A stretch of 64,000 nt of DNA from Pseudoalteromonas phenolica (GCF_001444405.1 NZ_CP013187.1:3286001-3350000); one strand, 5' to 3'; numbered from the stretch's first letter, positions 1 to 12,568 are shown. The notes: generated from the sequence alone by a model not told the origin. Numbers and translations: made by a program.

Positions 1-274
1 TGTTAATACCTGCGACAACTAGGTCCGGCTCTTCATCTAAAAGCTGATTCACACCAAGGTGAACACAGTCTGTCGGCGTGCCATTCACTGAGTAAAAGCC
101 ATTTTCTAATTGTGTTGCGCGCAATGGATTTAACAATGTCAAAGAGTTACTTGCGCCACTACAGTTTCTATCAGGGGCAATAACGGTCACATCGGCAATT
201 TTGCTCAAGGCTTCATACAATACAGAGATCCCTTTTGCATGAACTCCATCGTCGTTACTGAGTAAAATCTTCAT
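1..274 (-). CDS. surE: 5'/3'-nucleotidase SurE, N-terminal part (runs off window)
   Basis: The first 91 codons of SurE are present and the gene continues beyond base 1. The protein opens MKILLSNDDGVHAKGI, with the metal-binding Asp-Asp pair of the SurE fold, followed by the conserved APDRNCSGASNSLTL segment. SurE is a metal-dependent phosphatase that acts on nucleoside 5'/3'-monophosphates in the cytoplasm. The start ATG overlaps the truD stop in an ATGA junction, so the two are translationally coupled. The order truD-surE is usual in gammaproteobacteria. The C-terminal part cannot be judged. Confidence 0.95.
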   Translation of the reverse strand, partial: MKILLSNDDGVHAKGISVLYEALSKIADVTVIAPDRNCSGASNSLTLLNPLRATQLENGFYSVNGTPTDCVHLGVNQLLDEEPDLVVAGIN

Positions 275-1299
275 CGTTCGTCCTTATTTGCAAATGCGCT
301 TTTATTCACATCAACGTAATTAACTAGCTCTCTAAGTACAGCTGTGGCGAATGTCCCTTTAGGTAATGCAAAGTGTAATTCGATACTGTCTGACGACAAG
401 GTCTTCACTTCAAGATCTATGGGGATCAATCGCAGAGCACGGCGCTCATTTTTTAATCCTAATTCGGCAAGACCATGATGCCAAGCATTAAAGGCTTTAA
501 GAAAGTCTTTTTCTTGCGCAATTAACCCTTTTTCACCTTTACCGACCAGAGGTGCCGACAAGCAAATGTCTCCGGAGGTTAGCCTTGCAATGTTTTCATC
601 GCTGATATCATCTTCAAAGAACGCATTAGAGCCTTCTAGCATAAAGATTTCTCTATGCCAGGTTTTCGCTAAGCCATGTTCTTTTACACGCATACTCACT
701 AACTGATTGAAAATGTGTGAGCGAGCAGCAGAAATAACGATACTACGTAATTTTCTGTCGCGAATATGTTCACCTGCAAACATGCGCTCAGCCATAGTAA
801 GGTTATGACCATCATGACCAAAGCGTTGTTCACCAAAGTAGTTTGGCACGCCCTGACGCACCGCATTAATACGTGACAAAATATCTAATGGCTTATCAAT
901 GTTTCTTAGTGTGATCGTAAAGCGATTACCTGAGTGACAGCCTGTTCTTAGCTTTCTGTTGTGACGCTTTTGTTTTGCAACAAAAATAAAGTCATCGTTT
1001 AGCTCGGTAAAATCAACGTCTTTCTTAATAGGAACAGGGACACTAAACCACTGGCTACAAACACCATGGCGATCTTTCAGTCCCGCATAGCTGACGTTTT
1101 TTACATGTGTTCCAGCTTGTTTTGCAATTTTTTTAGCGACATCTAACGTGTTTATCTGTTTTTTAATAATATGCAAACAGACATGTTCACCTTCGCCGGT
1201 CAGCTCAATATCCAATATTTCATCTACAATGAAGTCTTCTGGCTGACTTTTAAAATCAGCTACCGCTTCAGGCTTGTCATACAGATAATGCAATTCCAT
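271..1299 (-). CDS. truD: tRNA pseudouridine(13) synthase TruD
   Basis: 342 residues, a normal length for TruD. It isomerises uridine 13 of tRNA-Glu to pseudouridine. The family signature VSYAGLKDRHGVCSQWFSV lies at about residues 69-87, and the Asp in GLKDR (D76) is the catalytic residue by homology. The motif NYFGEQRFG, also typical of TruD, follows at about residue 153. The gene overlaps ispF by one base at its start and surE by four bases at its end, inside the ispD-ispF-truD-surE run. Confidence 0.97.
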   Translation of the reverse strand: MELHYLYDKPEAVADFKSQPEDFIVDEILDIELTGEGEHVCLHIIKKQINTLDVAKKIAKQAGTHVKNVSYAGLKDRHGVCSQWFSVPVPIKKDVDFTELNDDFIFVAKQKRHNRKLRTGCHSGNRFTITLRNIDKPLDILSRINAVRQGVPNYFGEQRFGHDGHNLTMAERMFAGEHIRDRKLRSIVISAARSHIFNQLVSMRVKEHGLAKTWHREIFMLEGSNAFFEDDISDENIARLTSGDICLSAPLVGKGEKGLIAQEKDFLKAFNAWHHGLAELGLKNERRALRLIPIDLEVKTLSSDSIELHFALPKGTFATAVLRELVNYVDVNKSAFANKDER

Positions 1300-1775
1300 T
1301 ATACTTTAACCAATAACGCAACTGCATGGGCTGAAATGCCTTCTTTACGACCTTCGAAACCAAGCTTTTCTGTGGTCGTTGCTTTTACATTTACCTGATT
1401 CAATTCAACCTGACAATCAGCAGCTAGGTTGGCACGCATGTTATCAATATGCGGTCTCATTTTTGGTGCTTGCGCAACAATCGTGACATCGCAATTACCT
1501 AGTTTATAACCGAGCTCTGTAACTTGATCCATTACTTGTCTTAGCAAAATACGACTATCTATATTTTCAAATTCAGCAGACGTATCTGGGAAATGTTTAC
1601 CAATGTCGCCAAGTGCCATTGCGCCAAGTAAAGCATCACATAACGCATGAATAGCTACATCCCCATCGGAGTGTGCAATAAAGCCTTGCTCAAAAGGAAT
1701 TTTCTCACCACAGATCGTTAATGGGCCTTCACCACCGAATTTATGCACATCAAAACCATGACCAATTCTAATCAT
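1299..1775 (-). CDS. ispF: 2-C-methyl-D-erythritol 2,4-cyclodiphosphate synthase
   Basis: 158 residues, the normal IspF length. It cyclises CDP-methylerythritol 2-phosphate in the non-mevalonate isoprenoid pathway. Zinc ligands D9 and H11 are in MIRIGHGFDVHKF, and a third His is at residue 43 in DGDVAIHALCDALLGA. The C-terminal KATTTEKLGFEGRKEGISA segment is also typical. It overlaps ispD by eight bases. The two act nearly consecutively in the pathway, with the IspE step between them encoded elsewhere. Confidence 0.97.
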   Translation of the reverse strand: MIRIGHGFDVHKFGGEGPLTICGEKIPFEQGFIAHSDGDVAIHALCDALLGAMALGDIGKHFPDTSAEFENIDSRILLRQVMDQVTELGYKLGNCDVTIVAQAPKMRPHIDNMRANLAADCQVELNQVNVKATTTEKLGFEGRKEGISAHAVALLVKV

Positions 1776-2466
1776 TTTCTTCTTCCTGCTCTTTTAGTAA
1801 AAACGCGGCTAAGCGTAAATCTTCTGGCGTGGTAATTTTAATATTATCACTTCGACCTTCAACGAGTAATACTGGCTTACCCTGTAGCTCCATAGCTGAA
1901 GCTTCATCCGTAATAAGTTTGGATTCAGATAAACAAGTCTTCAGAGCATCTTTTAGCGCCTGATAAGGAAATAACTGAGGTGTAAGAGCCTGCCATAATT
2001 CGGCACGAGGTACGGTCTCTTCACTATATTGTTGACCACGTTTAATGGTGTCTTTGACCTTAGCTGCAAGTATACCGCCTTCTTGCTTTTCAAAGCAGCT
2101 GGCAATCAACTTTTGTATGTCTTCAATTTGCACTATTGGTCTTGCTGCATCGTGTACTAAAACCCAATCAGGGTTTAGTGTCTCAAGTGCATTTAGTGCA
2201 TTTAAAACTGAATCAGCTCGCTCTTTTCCACCCTCAGTCGTCCGTACTTTAGTCATATTAAATTGCTGTGTGTTAAACAACTCATCTTCTGGGTTAATTG
2301 CTAGCATGATGGTATTGAGCTCACGCATAGAAGTGAGCTTATTAACGGTGTGCTCTAAAATAGACTTATTATTTATTTTTAAATACTGTTTTGGGATCTC
2401 AGCCTGCATACGGCTGCCAACACCTGCAGCTGGAACAACAGCAGCAATAATAGGAGGATTATTCAT
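1768..2466 (-). CDS. ispD: 2-C-methyl-D-erythritol 4-phosphate cytidylyltransferase
   Basis: 232 residues. It transfers CMP from CTP to methylerythritol phosphate. The nucleotide-binding loop is AAVVPAAGVGSRM near the N terminus, followed by PKQYLKI. VLVHDAARP is the metal-binding Asp segment at about residue 104, and TDEASAMELQG lies near residue 186. It starts two bases after the ftsB stop and overlaps ispF. The linkage ftsB-ispD-ispF is common in gammaproteobacteria. Confidence 0.97.
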   Translation of the reverse strand: MNNPPIIAAVVPAAGVGSRMQAEIPKQYLKINNKSILEHTVNKLTSMRELNTIMLAINPEDELFNTQQFNMTKVRTTEGGKERADSVLNALNALETLNPDWVLVHDAARPIVQIEDIQKLIASCFEKQEGGILAAKVKDTIKRGQQYSEETVPRAELWQALTPQLFPYQALKDALKTCLSESKLITDEASAMELQGKPVLLVEGRSDNIKITTPEDLRLAAFLLKEQEEEND

Positions 2467-2467
2467 G

Positions 2468-2740
2468 TTATTTATTCGGTAACACTCTAATGAAGGTTTC
2501 AGTTGGCTTGATCATACCAAGCTCATGTCTCGCTCTTTCTTCAACGCCTTCTAAACCAAGTTTAAGATCATCAATATCAGCTTTTAAAAGCTTATTTCGT
2601 TTGATTAATTTCTCGTTCGCTACCTGATGCGTATCTACAACGCTCTTCAAACGCGTATAATCTTGCATACCATTATGGCCGAACCAAAATTTATACTGAA
2701 GGAATAGCGCAAGGCTAAGAAGTAGAAACTGAAATATACG
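2468..2740 (-). CDS. ftsB: cell division protein FtsB
   Basis: Small bitopic divisome protein that bridges FtsQ and FtsL. It has one membrane segment (RIFQFLLLSLALFLQY), then KFWFGHNG and a coiled coil up to about residue 75, ending ERARHELGMIKPTETFIRV. There is no ATG at the front. I chose the TTG at 2738-2740 because it gives the same distance to the WFG motif as E. coli FtsB and has GGGAAG upstream. A longer TTG start at 2773 (101 residues) would overlap the upstream stop but lacks a ribosome site. Confidence 0.9.
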   Translation of the reverse strand, partial: RIFQFLLLSLALFLQYKFWFGHNGMQDYTRLKSVVDTHQVANEKLIKRNKLLKADIDDLKLGLEGVEERARHELGMIKPTETFIRVLPNK

Positions 2741-2769
2741 CAAAACTGCACTTCCCAATAACAAATTAA

Positions 2770-3390
2770 TCAAACATCACGTTTTATTGAACGCACATTT
2801 TTCCAATTGATCATACTGGCTAATAGCATCTCGCGCAAACTAAGCCTTCTGGGTGGGACTGCTTTATTAAATTGCCACTGATGACCACAGCAAGCTGCGG
2901 TCATGACCTGTTTGCTTGGCTTTAGAACTTGTAGATTAAGGTTGGATTGAGAGGCCCCTGAAAAGAAAAACCATCCACTTAAGTTGCTATGAAAACTATT
3001 TTTTTCAACTTGATCAATGCAATCTAAGCTCAAAGACTGATAACCCGTATGCTCTTTTAGCACAGGAATAACTAATCCAGTTTTAGCATGTTTTTTATAA
3101 AATGAAGCATTTTGCTCTGGATCAGGAGAGGGCAACTTTTTCTGAGGTGCAAGCCAACCGCCATTTTGCGAATCTAATTCTAGCGGAATATCACCCTGCA
3201 CTATATGCCGCGCAGCGCGTTCTACATAGAAGGGTAAACTAGCCAACGACTTACGTAGTTTCTGCTCGTTATGAACAGCAGCGAGTGCTGGAATTTCTCT
3301 GGCGTAGAAAACATTAACCAGCTCAGCAAACATTAACCGCTCTTTTTCATCGTTCCATAGCTGAGCTTGTTGCACACTCTGCACTGACAT
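2770..3390 (-). CDS. conserved hypothetical protein, 206 aa
   Basis: I do not recognise the family. The product appears soluble, with no signal peptide or membrane segment. The C-terminal third has a CCGHQW motif (about residue 168) followed by a basic tail (SLREMLLASMINWKNVRSIKRDV). The stop is tight against ftsB, so it may be cotranscribed with the ftsB-ispD-ispF-truD-surE genes. Coding is supported by the long open frame, the ATG start and operon packing. Function is unknown. Confidence 0.7.
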   Translation of the reverse strand: MSVQSVQQAQLWNDEKERLMFAELVNVFYAREIPALAAVHNEQKLRKSLASLPFYVERAARHIVQGDIPLELDSQNGGWLAPQKKLPSPDPEQNASFYKKHAKTGLVIPVLKEHTGYQSLSLDCIDQVEKNSFHSNLSGWFFFSGASQSNLNLQVLKPSKQVMTAACCGHQWQFNKAVPPRRLSLREMLLASMINWKNVRSIKRDV

Positions 3391-3439
3391 CCCCTTCTTC
3401 GGTTACTGCAGTTTTTATAGCATGTGCAACGTATTACTG

Positions 3440-3919
3440 CTAGCCCTTAGGTTTATTACCGAGTTTAACATCACCATTTTCTAAGAACTGTGCAACCGTA
3501 TCGCGCTTTTTACCAAGTAATAAACAACCATCAGCAAGGAACATAAAGTTTTGCCAGCAACGTTTGAAAACATCAAACTGGGTTTCAATCACACAGTCTC
3601 TATTTAAGCAAAAATAAACCGTTGTATTGTTTTCCCACTTTAGAAATTCATTTATGCTCTCTGGTAGTTCATCTAACCCCGCTTCCCAGTCTTTTTCCCA
3701 GTTCAAGTTTTCTTGCCATGAACTTGCTTGCCCAGCCCACTCATTTTCAGTGAAAAAATCTGGATGATCTTTTTCACGACTAACCATAGTAGACCAAAGC
3801 ACAGCTGAACGTGTTGGAGACATCAATTTAATCTTTTCAAGATCAGTCGGGGCAATTTCCAAGTCTTGATGCCTAAACACCCAAGCCTTTTTGAATTCAT
3901 TAAGGGGAATATAATTCAT
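3440..3919 (-). CDS. DUF2947-type protein of unknown function
   Basis: 159 residues, opening MNYIPLNEFKKAWVFRHQDL and rich in Trp and acidic residues, which I recognise as the DUF2947 type found in Vibrio, Shewanella and Pseudoalteromonas. It is predicted cytosolic, with no signal peptide or membrane segment. A CFLNRD-like segment (YFCLNRDCVIETQFDVFKRC) and an FLADGCLLLGKK stretch mark the C-terminal half. It is separated from the rRNA operon upstream by a strong terminator. The role is unknown. Confidence 0.8.
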   Translation of the reverse strand: MNYIPLNEFKKAWVFRHQDLEIAPTDLEKIKLMSPTRSAVLWSTMVSREKDHPDFFTENEWAGQASSWQENLNWEKDWEAGLDELPESINEFLKWENNTTVYFCLNRDCVIETQFDVFKRCWQNFMFLADGCLLLGKKRDTVAQFLENGDVKLGNKPKG

Positions 3920-4022
3920 TGTGACCTTTTAATTTTGCTCGCGGTTAGTGAGGTGGGATTATCACTATGTTTAAATGAAAAGTGAATGATAATTTGATAT
4001 TTAATTTTTAAGGCTAAAAACG

Positions 4023-4052
4023 AAAAAACCCCAACTCTTTTGAGTTGGGGTT
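4023..4052 (-). terminator. rRNA operon terminator
   Basis: A perfect 11-bp stem (AACCCCAACTC / GAGTTGGGGTT) with a 4-nt loop, followed on the minus strand by a run of T. It lies directly after the last 5S gene, so it should end the rRNA transcript. Confidence 0.92.
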
Positions 4053-4060
4053 AAAATTTG

Positions 4061-4179
4061 GTGCTTAGCAATGTTCTACTTTCACATGGGAAGCCCACAC
4101 TATCATCGACGCTGTTTCGTTTCACTTCTGAGTTCGGCATGGGGTCAGGTGGTTCCAAAACGCTATGGTCACTAAGCAA
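4061..4179 (-). rRNA. rrf: 5S rRNA, distal copy
   Basis: About 119 nt. It carries the universal core (CCGAACTCAGAAGTGAAAC) and closes with a helix I built from TGCTTAGTGA and TTGCTAAGCA. The body is almost identical to the second 5S gene 40 bases upstream, but helix I differs in sequence while staying paired. End positions are judged by pairing and may be off by 1-3 bases. Confidence 0.93.
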
Positions 4180-4218
4180 ATTCTTTGAATTTGTTTGTAT
4201 TCTTATTTTTTAAATTAG

Positions 4219-4335
4219 GCCCTGGCGATGTTCTACTTTCACATGGGAAGCCCACACTATCATCGACGCTGTTTCGTTTCACTTCTGAGTTCGGCATGGA
4301 GTCAGGTGGTTCCAAAACGCTATAGTCACCAGGAA
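4219..4335 (-). rRNA. rrf: 5S rRNA, proximal copy
   Basis: About 117 nt, between 23S and the distal 5S gene. It has the same core as the distal copy, with helix I formed by CCTGGTGA and TCGCCAGG. The 182-nt spacer to 23S contains a hairpin around 4346-4387 (arms GCAAAGG / CCTTTGC), probably a processing structure. Confidence 0.93.
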
Positions 4336-4517
4336 ATACTTTACGTGCAAAGGGTTAATGACAAGTGCGTAGCACTCATTTCCTTTGCGCAAGGTGAACT
4401 GATTTCGCGATATCGCTTATCTAATCACTTTGCTTTAAATTCGGAAAAAATCTGATAATTCTAAAACTTCTACTCTAGTTCATATTAGCTTCTGAGCTAA
4501 AACCACTTTGGCGTTGT

Positions 4518-7399
<2,882 letters not shown>

Positions 7400-7585
7400 A
7401 TACAACCCAAAATGGTTTATTACTTTGAGGTGTATGTGTCAAAGACAGTTTTAACTTCGCCAGAAGTTAATATTGAATACTAAAGTAGACGCTAATAAAC
7501 AAATGAATGTTTATCGGCATTGTTTTACTTTTGAAAACTCTTTTTAGAATTTCTTCTAAAAGAATTAATTATCAGCTTTTCCAAA

Positions 7586-7598
7586 TTTTTAAAGAGCA
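7586..7598 (-). promoter_or_regulatory. boxA in 16S-23S spacer
   Basis: The minus strand reads TGCTCTTTAAAAA, a near-exact boxA. boxA loads NusB/NusE (S10) for rRNA antitermination. It lies between tRNA-Ala and 23S, as in E. coli rrn operons. Confidence 0.7.
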
Positions 7599-7667
7599 AG
7601 AGAATTACTTCTCAGAGTTAAAGACTCTGAAGTCAAAGCATTTATCTATGAGGAGTAAGTAGTAAAG

Positions 7668-7743
7668 TGGTGGAGCTAAGCAGGATCGAACTGCTGACCT
7701 CCTGCGTGCAAGGCAGGCGCTCTCCCAGCTGAGCTATAGCCCC
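7668..7743 (-). tRNA. alaT: tRNA-Ala(TGC)
   Basis: 76 nt including an encoded CCA. The acceptor stem GGGGCTA pairs with TAGCTCC, the D arm is GCTCAGCTGGGAGAGC, the anticodon loop CTTGCAC gives TGC, and the T loop is TTCGATC. It sits in the rRNA spacer between tRNA-Ile and 23S, the usual gammaproteobacterial arrangement. Confidence 0.97.
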
Positions 7744-7790
7744 ACATTACTAGGAATACATTGTTTGACCGAGCTTCTTTTTGAGGCAAG

Positions 7791-7839
7791 GCATAAAGCG
7801 AGGAAGTTTAGTTCGACTAAACGACGAGCTTTATAACGC
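7791..7839. repeat. hairpin-forming insert in the tRNA-Ile/tRNA-Ala spacer
   Basis: The 111-nt spacer between the two tRNA genes is much longer than the few tens of bases usual there. It contains nested inverted repeats: ATAAAGC at 7793-7799 with GCTTTAT at 7828-7834, and GTTTAG at 7806-7811 with CTAAAC at 7817-7822. Its TTTTGAGGCAAGG start (7780-7792) resembles part of the 162-bp repeats elsewhere in the window. It may be a decayed or related repeat, or an RNase processing stem. Confidence 0.5.
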
Positions 7840-7854
7840 AGCATCGAGAAGAAG

Positions 7855-7931
<77 letters not shown>

Positions 7932-7963
7932 AAACAATGTTTGTGTTCTCTAATTCTATTCAA

Positions 7964-7984
7964 CAATCATCTGTGTGGACACTA
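7964..7984 (-). promoter_or_regulatory. RNase III processing stem, 3' arm of 16S
   Basis: The transcript reads AGUGUCCACACAGAUGAUUG just downstream of 16S. It can pair with the leader segment at 9671-9690 over 20 bases with a single G-U pair, looping out the whole 16S. This is the classic RNase III cleavage stem of the 17S precursor. Confidence 0.8.
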
Positions 7985-8007
7985 CGAACAAATCTGTTCT
8001 AAATCGT

Positions 8008-9540
<1,533 letters not shown>

Positions 9541-9670
9541 AAAGTTTTTTGAATCCGAAGATTCGTGCTCAATGAATTCTGTATAAATTGACTATATAGT
9601 CACTCATAAGAAATTGAGACTCTAAATTTTTTGCTCCTGAATCAAGAGCTGTTAGAACTCAATCTGTACG

Positions 9671-9710
9671 AGTGCCCACACAGATGATTGCTTCATATTT
9701 TTAAAGAACA
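9671..9710 (-). promoter_or_regulatory. 16S leader: boxA and RNase III 5' arm
   Basis: In the transcribed leader the minus strand shows boxA-like TGTTCTTTAAAAA (9698-9710), then the 20-base arm CAATCATCTGTGTGGGCACT (9671-9690), which pairs with 7964-7984. The order boxA then RNase III arm is the same as in E. coli rrn leaders. Confidence 0.75.
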
Positions 9711-9776
9711 TTCCGGTTACCGGAGTGCGACTAAGCTTTTGCTTGTCGCCGCAGCCTTGCTGCGAAGTGGAGCGCC

Positions 9777-9804
9777 ATAATAACGACTTCACTTTTTATG
9801 TCAA
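9777..9804 (-). promoter_or_regulatory. rrn promoter P2
   Basis: Minus strand: -35 TTGACA, 16-bp spacer, -10 TATTAT, then a GGCGC discriminator. It lies upstream of the leader boxA. The perfect -35 and GC-rich discriminator suit a growth-rate-controlled rRNA promoter. Confidence 0.75.
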
Positions 9805-9900
9805 CACTTAATTTTAAAAGTTATTTAATATTAAGTTTTATTTGACTCGACATCGTTTTGATTTGCTTTTCAGCGTCTCTCCCCGTGTCAGTGGGTGCGC

Positions 9901-9928
9901 ATTATAGGGAGAATTTAAAAGCGCGCAA
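9901..9928 (-). promoter_or_regulatory. rrn promoter P1
   Basis: Minus strand: -35 TTGCGC, 16-bp spacer, consensus -10 TATAAT, followed by a GCGC discriminator as in E. coli rrn P1, the feature behind ppGpp/DksA control. AT-rich sequence upstream (9930-9960) could act as an UP element. P1 and P2 are about 124 bp apart. Confidence 0.8.
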
Positions 9929-10043
9929 CCCCTTTTTTCAATTAATTTCGAGAAAAGTGTTCAACCGCTCAAAAAGAGAACAAAAACACTAAAAGCACCC
10001 TGCTTTTGTTTGCTTTTCGTACATCATTTTCATTTCTGACGCA

Positions 10044-10077
10044 CAAAAAAACAAAAAGCAGGCCTAAGCCTGCTTTA
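10044..10077 (-). terminator. porin gene terminator
   Basis: The arms AAAGCAGGC and GCCTGCTTT (10055-10077) form a stem with a short loop. On the minus strand it is followed by TTTTTGTTTTTTT. It sits about 22 bases after the porin stop. Confidence 0.9.
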
Positions 10078-10099
10078 TATAATACCTTCCAGATGGATA

Positions 10100-11038
10100 T
10101 TAAAACTTATATTCAATACCAAGACCTAAGTAATCTTCTTCTGTACCTTGGTCTTCATCCACTGTTGAGTAGAAGCCATATAGTTTGGTTGATTTATTTA
10201 GCTTGTGATCAATACCAACACTAAAACCATCTACATCTTTAGATTCTACTGCATCAAAGTCAATTGTTTGGTATTGCACTTTGAATGTATTCTTGCCGAA
10301 GCCATATGCAGCATTTAATAAGAAGCCATCTGCGGTACCTGTACCGTCAACTTTTTCCTGCTTCTGATACATAGCACCTAGTTTAAGTGCATCAGTTGCT
10401 TTAAATTGACCTGTAACACGAAAAGCGTCATAACCTTTTACTTCGCTGTCACCTGCAATAGCAACATAATACTTAGACTTTTTAAGCCCCGAGTCACCAT
10501 AGGTAATTGCACCTGAGTAACCATTTTCGCCGTCTGTAGAATCTTCAGCTACAAATGTTGCCAATACTTTGAAGCCATTAAAACTTGCTGACTTATATGA
10601 AATTGTATTACCTAAACGATTCTCACCTTTGAATAGGTTTTTAACGTCAGCTTCTAAATCATTAAATTGATCAACCTTACCTTGTGACAGTTTGAAAGCA
10701 GTATCATTTCTACCGATTACAACCTCACCGAAACTTCCTTTCAAACCTACAAATTGGTTTCTTGCAGTAATATTGTCAGAGTCACCCTTTGAATCTGCAT
10801 CAGATACGTCAACTTGGAACTCAAGCTTATAAATTACTTCTAGGCCACCATCTAGTTTTTCTGAGCCTTTAAAACCAAAGCGTGACGCATTGCTTTTAAT
10901 TTCTGTCGCACTTCCTGCACCTTCATCACTTGATTGAACAGATACATTTGCTTTGCCGTAAACTTTAACATCTGCGTGAGCATTCGCAGAGATAGCACCT
11001 AGTACAGCAAGAAGAAGTGTTGATTTAACTAGTTTCAT
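10100..11038 (-). CDS. outer-membrane porin (OmpC/Porin_4 type)
   Basis: 312 residues from the ATG at 11036-11038, preceded by GAGGA at good spacing; an upstream in-frame start lacks this. It has a signal peptide MKLVKSTLLLAVLGAISANAHA, then a mature N terminus DVKVYGKANVSVQ and the alternating strands of a 16-strand trimeric porin. SRFGFKGSEKLDGGLEVIYKLE is typical of Gram-negative general porins, and it ends in an aromatic (GLGIEYKF) for Bam recognition. It carries small hydrophilic solutes across the outer membrane. Substrate specificity cannot be told. It has its own promoter and terminator. Confidence 0.93.
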   Translation of the reverse strand: MKLVKSTLLLAVLGAISANAHADVKVYGKANVSVQSSDEGAGSATEIKSNASRFGFKGSEKLDGGLEVIYKLEFQVDVSDADSKGDSDNITARNQFVGLKGSFGEVVIGRNDTAFKLSQGKVDQFNDLEADVKNLFKGENRLGNTISYKSASFNGFKVLATFVAEDSTDGENGYSGAITYGDSGLKKSKYYVAIAGDSEVKGYDAFRVTGQFKATDALKLGAMYQKQEKVDGTGTADGFLLNAAYGFGKNTFKVQYQTIDFDAVESKDVDGFSVGIDHKLNKSTKLYGFYSTVDEDQGTEEDYLGLGIEYKF

Positions 11039-11109
11039 GTAATTTTCCTCAATATCGCAACACATGATGATTCAAAACGACGTTAGTTTCTCAGCAGTTA
11101 ATGACAGAA

Positions 11110-11136
11110 ATATTACACACAACACAATAGAGTCAA
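11110..11136 (-). promoter_or_regulatory. candidate porin promoter
   Basis: Minus strand: TTGACT (11131-11136), 15-bp spacer, TAATAT (11110-11115). The spacer is short and could equally be read as 16-17 bp with a weaker -10. The rest of 11039-11332 is AT-rich with no gene. Confidence 0.4.
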
Positions 11137-11184
11137 ATAATTGCAAATAAACTGCATTGAAAACGTCATAAAAGTATGTTTCAT

Positions 11185-11227
11185 CTATAAATTATAGAAG
11201 AGGAATTAATTATTTCGTAATTTATAG
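11185..11227. promoter_or_regulatory. spaced 10-bp inverted repeat between divergent genes
   Basis: CTATAAATTA at 11185-11194 and TAATTTATAG at 11218-11227 are perfect inverted copies 23 bp apart. They lie between the porin and the divergent response-regulator gene. It could be a regulator site or simply AT-rich coincidence. Confidence 0.35.
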
Positions 11228-11332
11228 AAAAAACTTTATTGTTCCTTATATTTACAATTTAGTGTTGAATTGCTTAGTAGATAGGTTAAGGTTAATAATA
11301 AATGTATAGGTGAATTACCGAGCGAGTACTGA

Positions 11333-12568
11333 GTGACACGTCGAATCCTAATTATCGAAGACACCCCCACGATTGCTAGAGTGCAAAAACATATTGCTGT
11401 ATCTGCTGGTTATGAAGCAGACATAGCTGAATCATTAGCTCAAACCAAAGAATTACTTGCTAAAAACACTTACTTTTGCGCAGTCGTCGACTTCATCTTG
11501 CCAGATGCACCTAATGGCGAGGCAATTCATTATACTGTGAATTCTGATATCCCCACGATTGTCATGACTGGTAATCTAGACAATCAAACTCGTGAGACTG
11601 TCGAGAAATACCCAATCATTGATTACATAACCAAGGAAAATAAGCAGGCATATCAATATCTTAAAAAACAACTTATACGATTACCGCGAAACGAGTATGT
11701 TAAGGTATTGGTAGTAGATGACTCGCGTCAGACTAGAAACTACATCAGCTCTCTATTAGTAAGACACAAATATAAAGTAATAGAAGCATGCGATGGTATT
11801 GAAGCACTGAAGGTATTAAAAGAGAACCCGGAAGTTTCAGTGGTGATTACTGATAACGAAATGCCAAATATGAATGGAGAAGATTTATGTAGCGAAATAC
11901 GTCTTCAATATTCAAATGATGAGAAAGCGATTATTGGTATTTCAAGTTCAAATGCATTGCACCTCTCAGCTCGATTTATAAAAAGAGGTGCGAACGACTA
12001 TCTTAGAAAACCCTTTAATGCTGAAGAGTTCTATTGTAGGTTGAGCCAAAACGTCGATATGCTCGAGTATATCGCTACAATTAAGCGTCAAGCTAATTCA
12101 GATTACTTAACTGGCTTACCAAATAGACGTTATTTTTTTGAATTCACTAACAAATCATTAAGACAAAAATCAGCTTCAAATGCCGAAGTCGGTTTGGCTA
12201 TGATTGATGTTGATCATTTTAAAGCAATAAATGATAACTATGGCCACGATGCAGGAGATGAAGTACTTAAGGCGCTTGCACATGCCTTCGATTCTCATTT
12301 TCCGGGCCAGCTTACAGCAAGGCTTGGAGGTGAGGAATTTGCGGTTTACTTTGCCAATGATTCACAAGATGAAAGCTTAGCTTTATTAGATAAATTTAGA
12401 GCTTACCTCGATACCCATAGTGCTGGCTTAACAAAGCATAATATACATTTTACCGTCTCTATTGGTTTTTGTAATACCGCTAGTACGAATGTAGACAGCC
12501 TAATTAAGGAAGCTGACATCAAGCTTTATGAAGCAAAACACTCTGGACGTAATAAAGTCATAAGTTAA
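11333..12568 (+). CDS. two-receiver response regulator with GGDEF (diguanylate cyclase) domain
   Basis: 411 residues, GTG start. Domain order is REC1 (about 1-120), REC2 (about 122-240) and GGDEF (about 250-411). REC1 keeps the acidic pair (IIEDTP), phospho-acceptor Asp (VVDFILP), Thr (VMTGN) and Lys (ITKEN). REC2 has VVDDSR, VITDNEMP, ISSS and LRKPF. The cyclase shows DYLTGLPNRR and ARLGGEEFAVYF, so it should make c-di-GMP. The RxxD inhibitory site expected just before the GGEEF loop is not visible (the position reads FPGQ), so product inhibition may be absent. It is monocistronic, with no sensor kinase beside it. Confidence 0.93.
   Translation: MTRRILIIEDTPTIARVQKHIAVSAGYEADIAESLAQTKELLAKNTYFCAVVDFILPDAPNGEAIHYTVNSDIPTIVMTGNLDNQTRETVEKYPIIDYITKENKQAYQYLKKQLIRLPRNEYVKVLVVDDSRQTRNYISSLLVRHKYKVIEACDGIEALKVLKENPEVSVVITDNEMPNMNGEDLCSEIRLQYSNDEKAIIGISSSNALHLSARFIKRGANDYLRKPFNAEEFYCRLSQNVDMLEYIATIKRQANSDYLTGLPNRRYFFEFTNKSLRQKSASNAEVGLAMIDVDHFKAINDNYGHDAGDEVLKALAHAFDSHFPGQLTARLGGEEFAVYFANDSQDESLALLDKFRAYLDTHSAGLTKHNIHFTVSIGFCNTASTNVDSLIKEADIKLYEAKHSGRNKVIS

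Noticed and set aside
2045..2482. 145-codon plus-strand frame over ispD
   Set aside because: Antisense shadow; ispD is certain.
9991..10007. Small palindrome AAAAGCACCCTGCTTTT upstream of the rRNA promoter
   Set aside because: No gene ends there on the plus strand; it is probably a weak secondary hairpin beyond the porin terminator.
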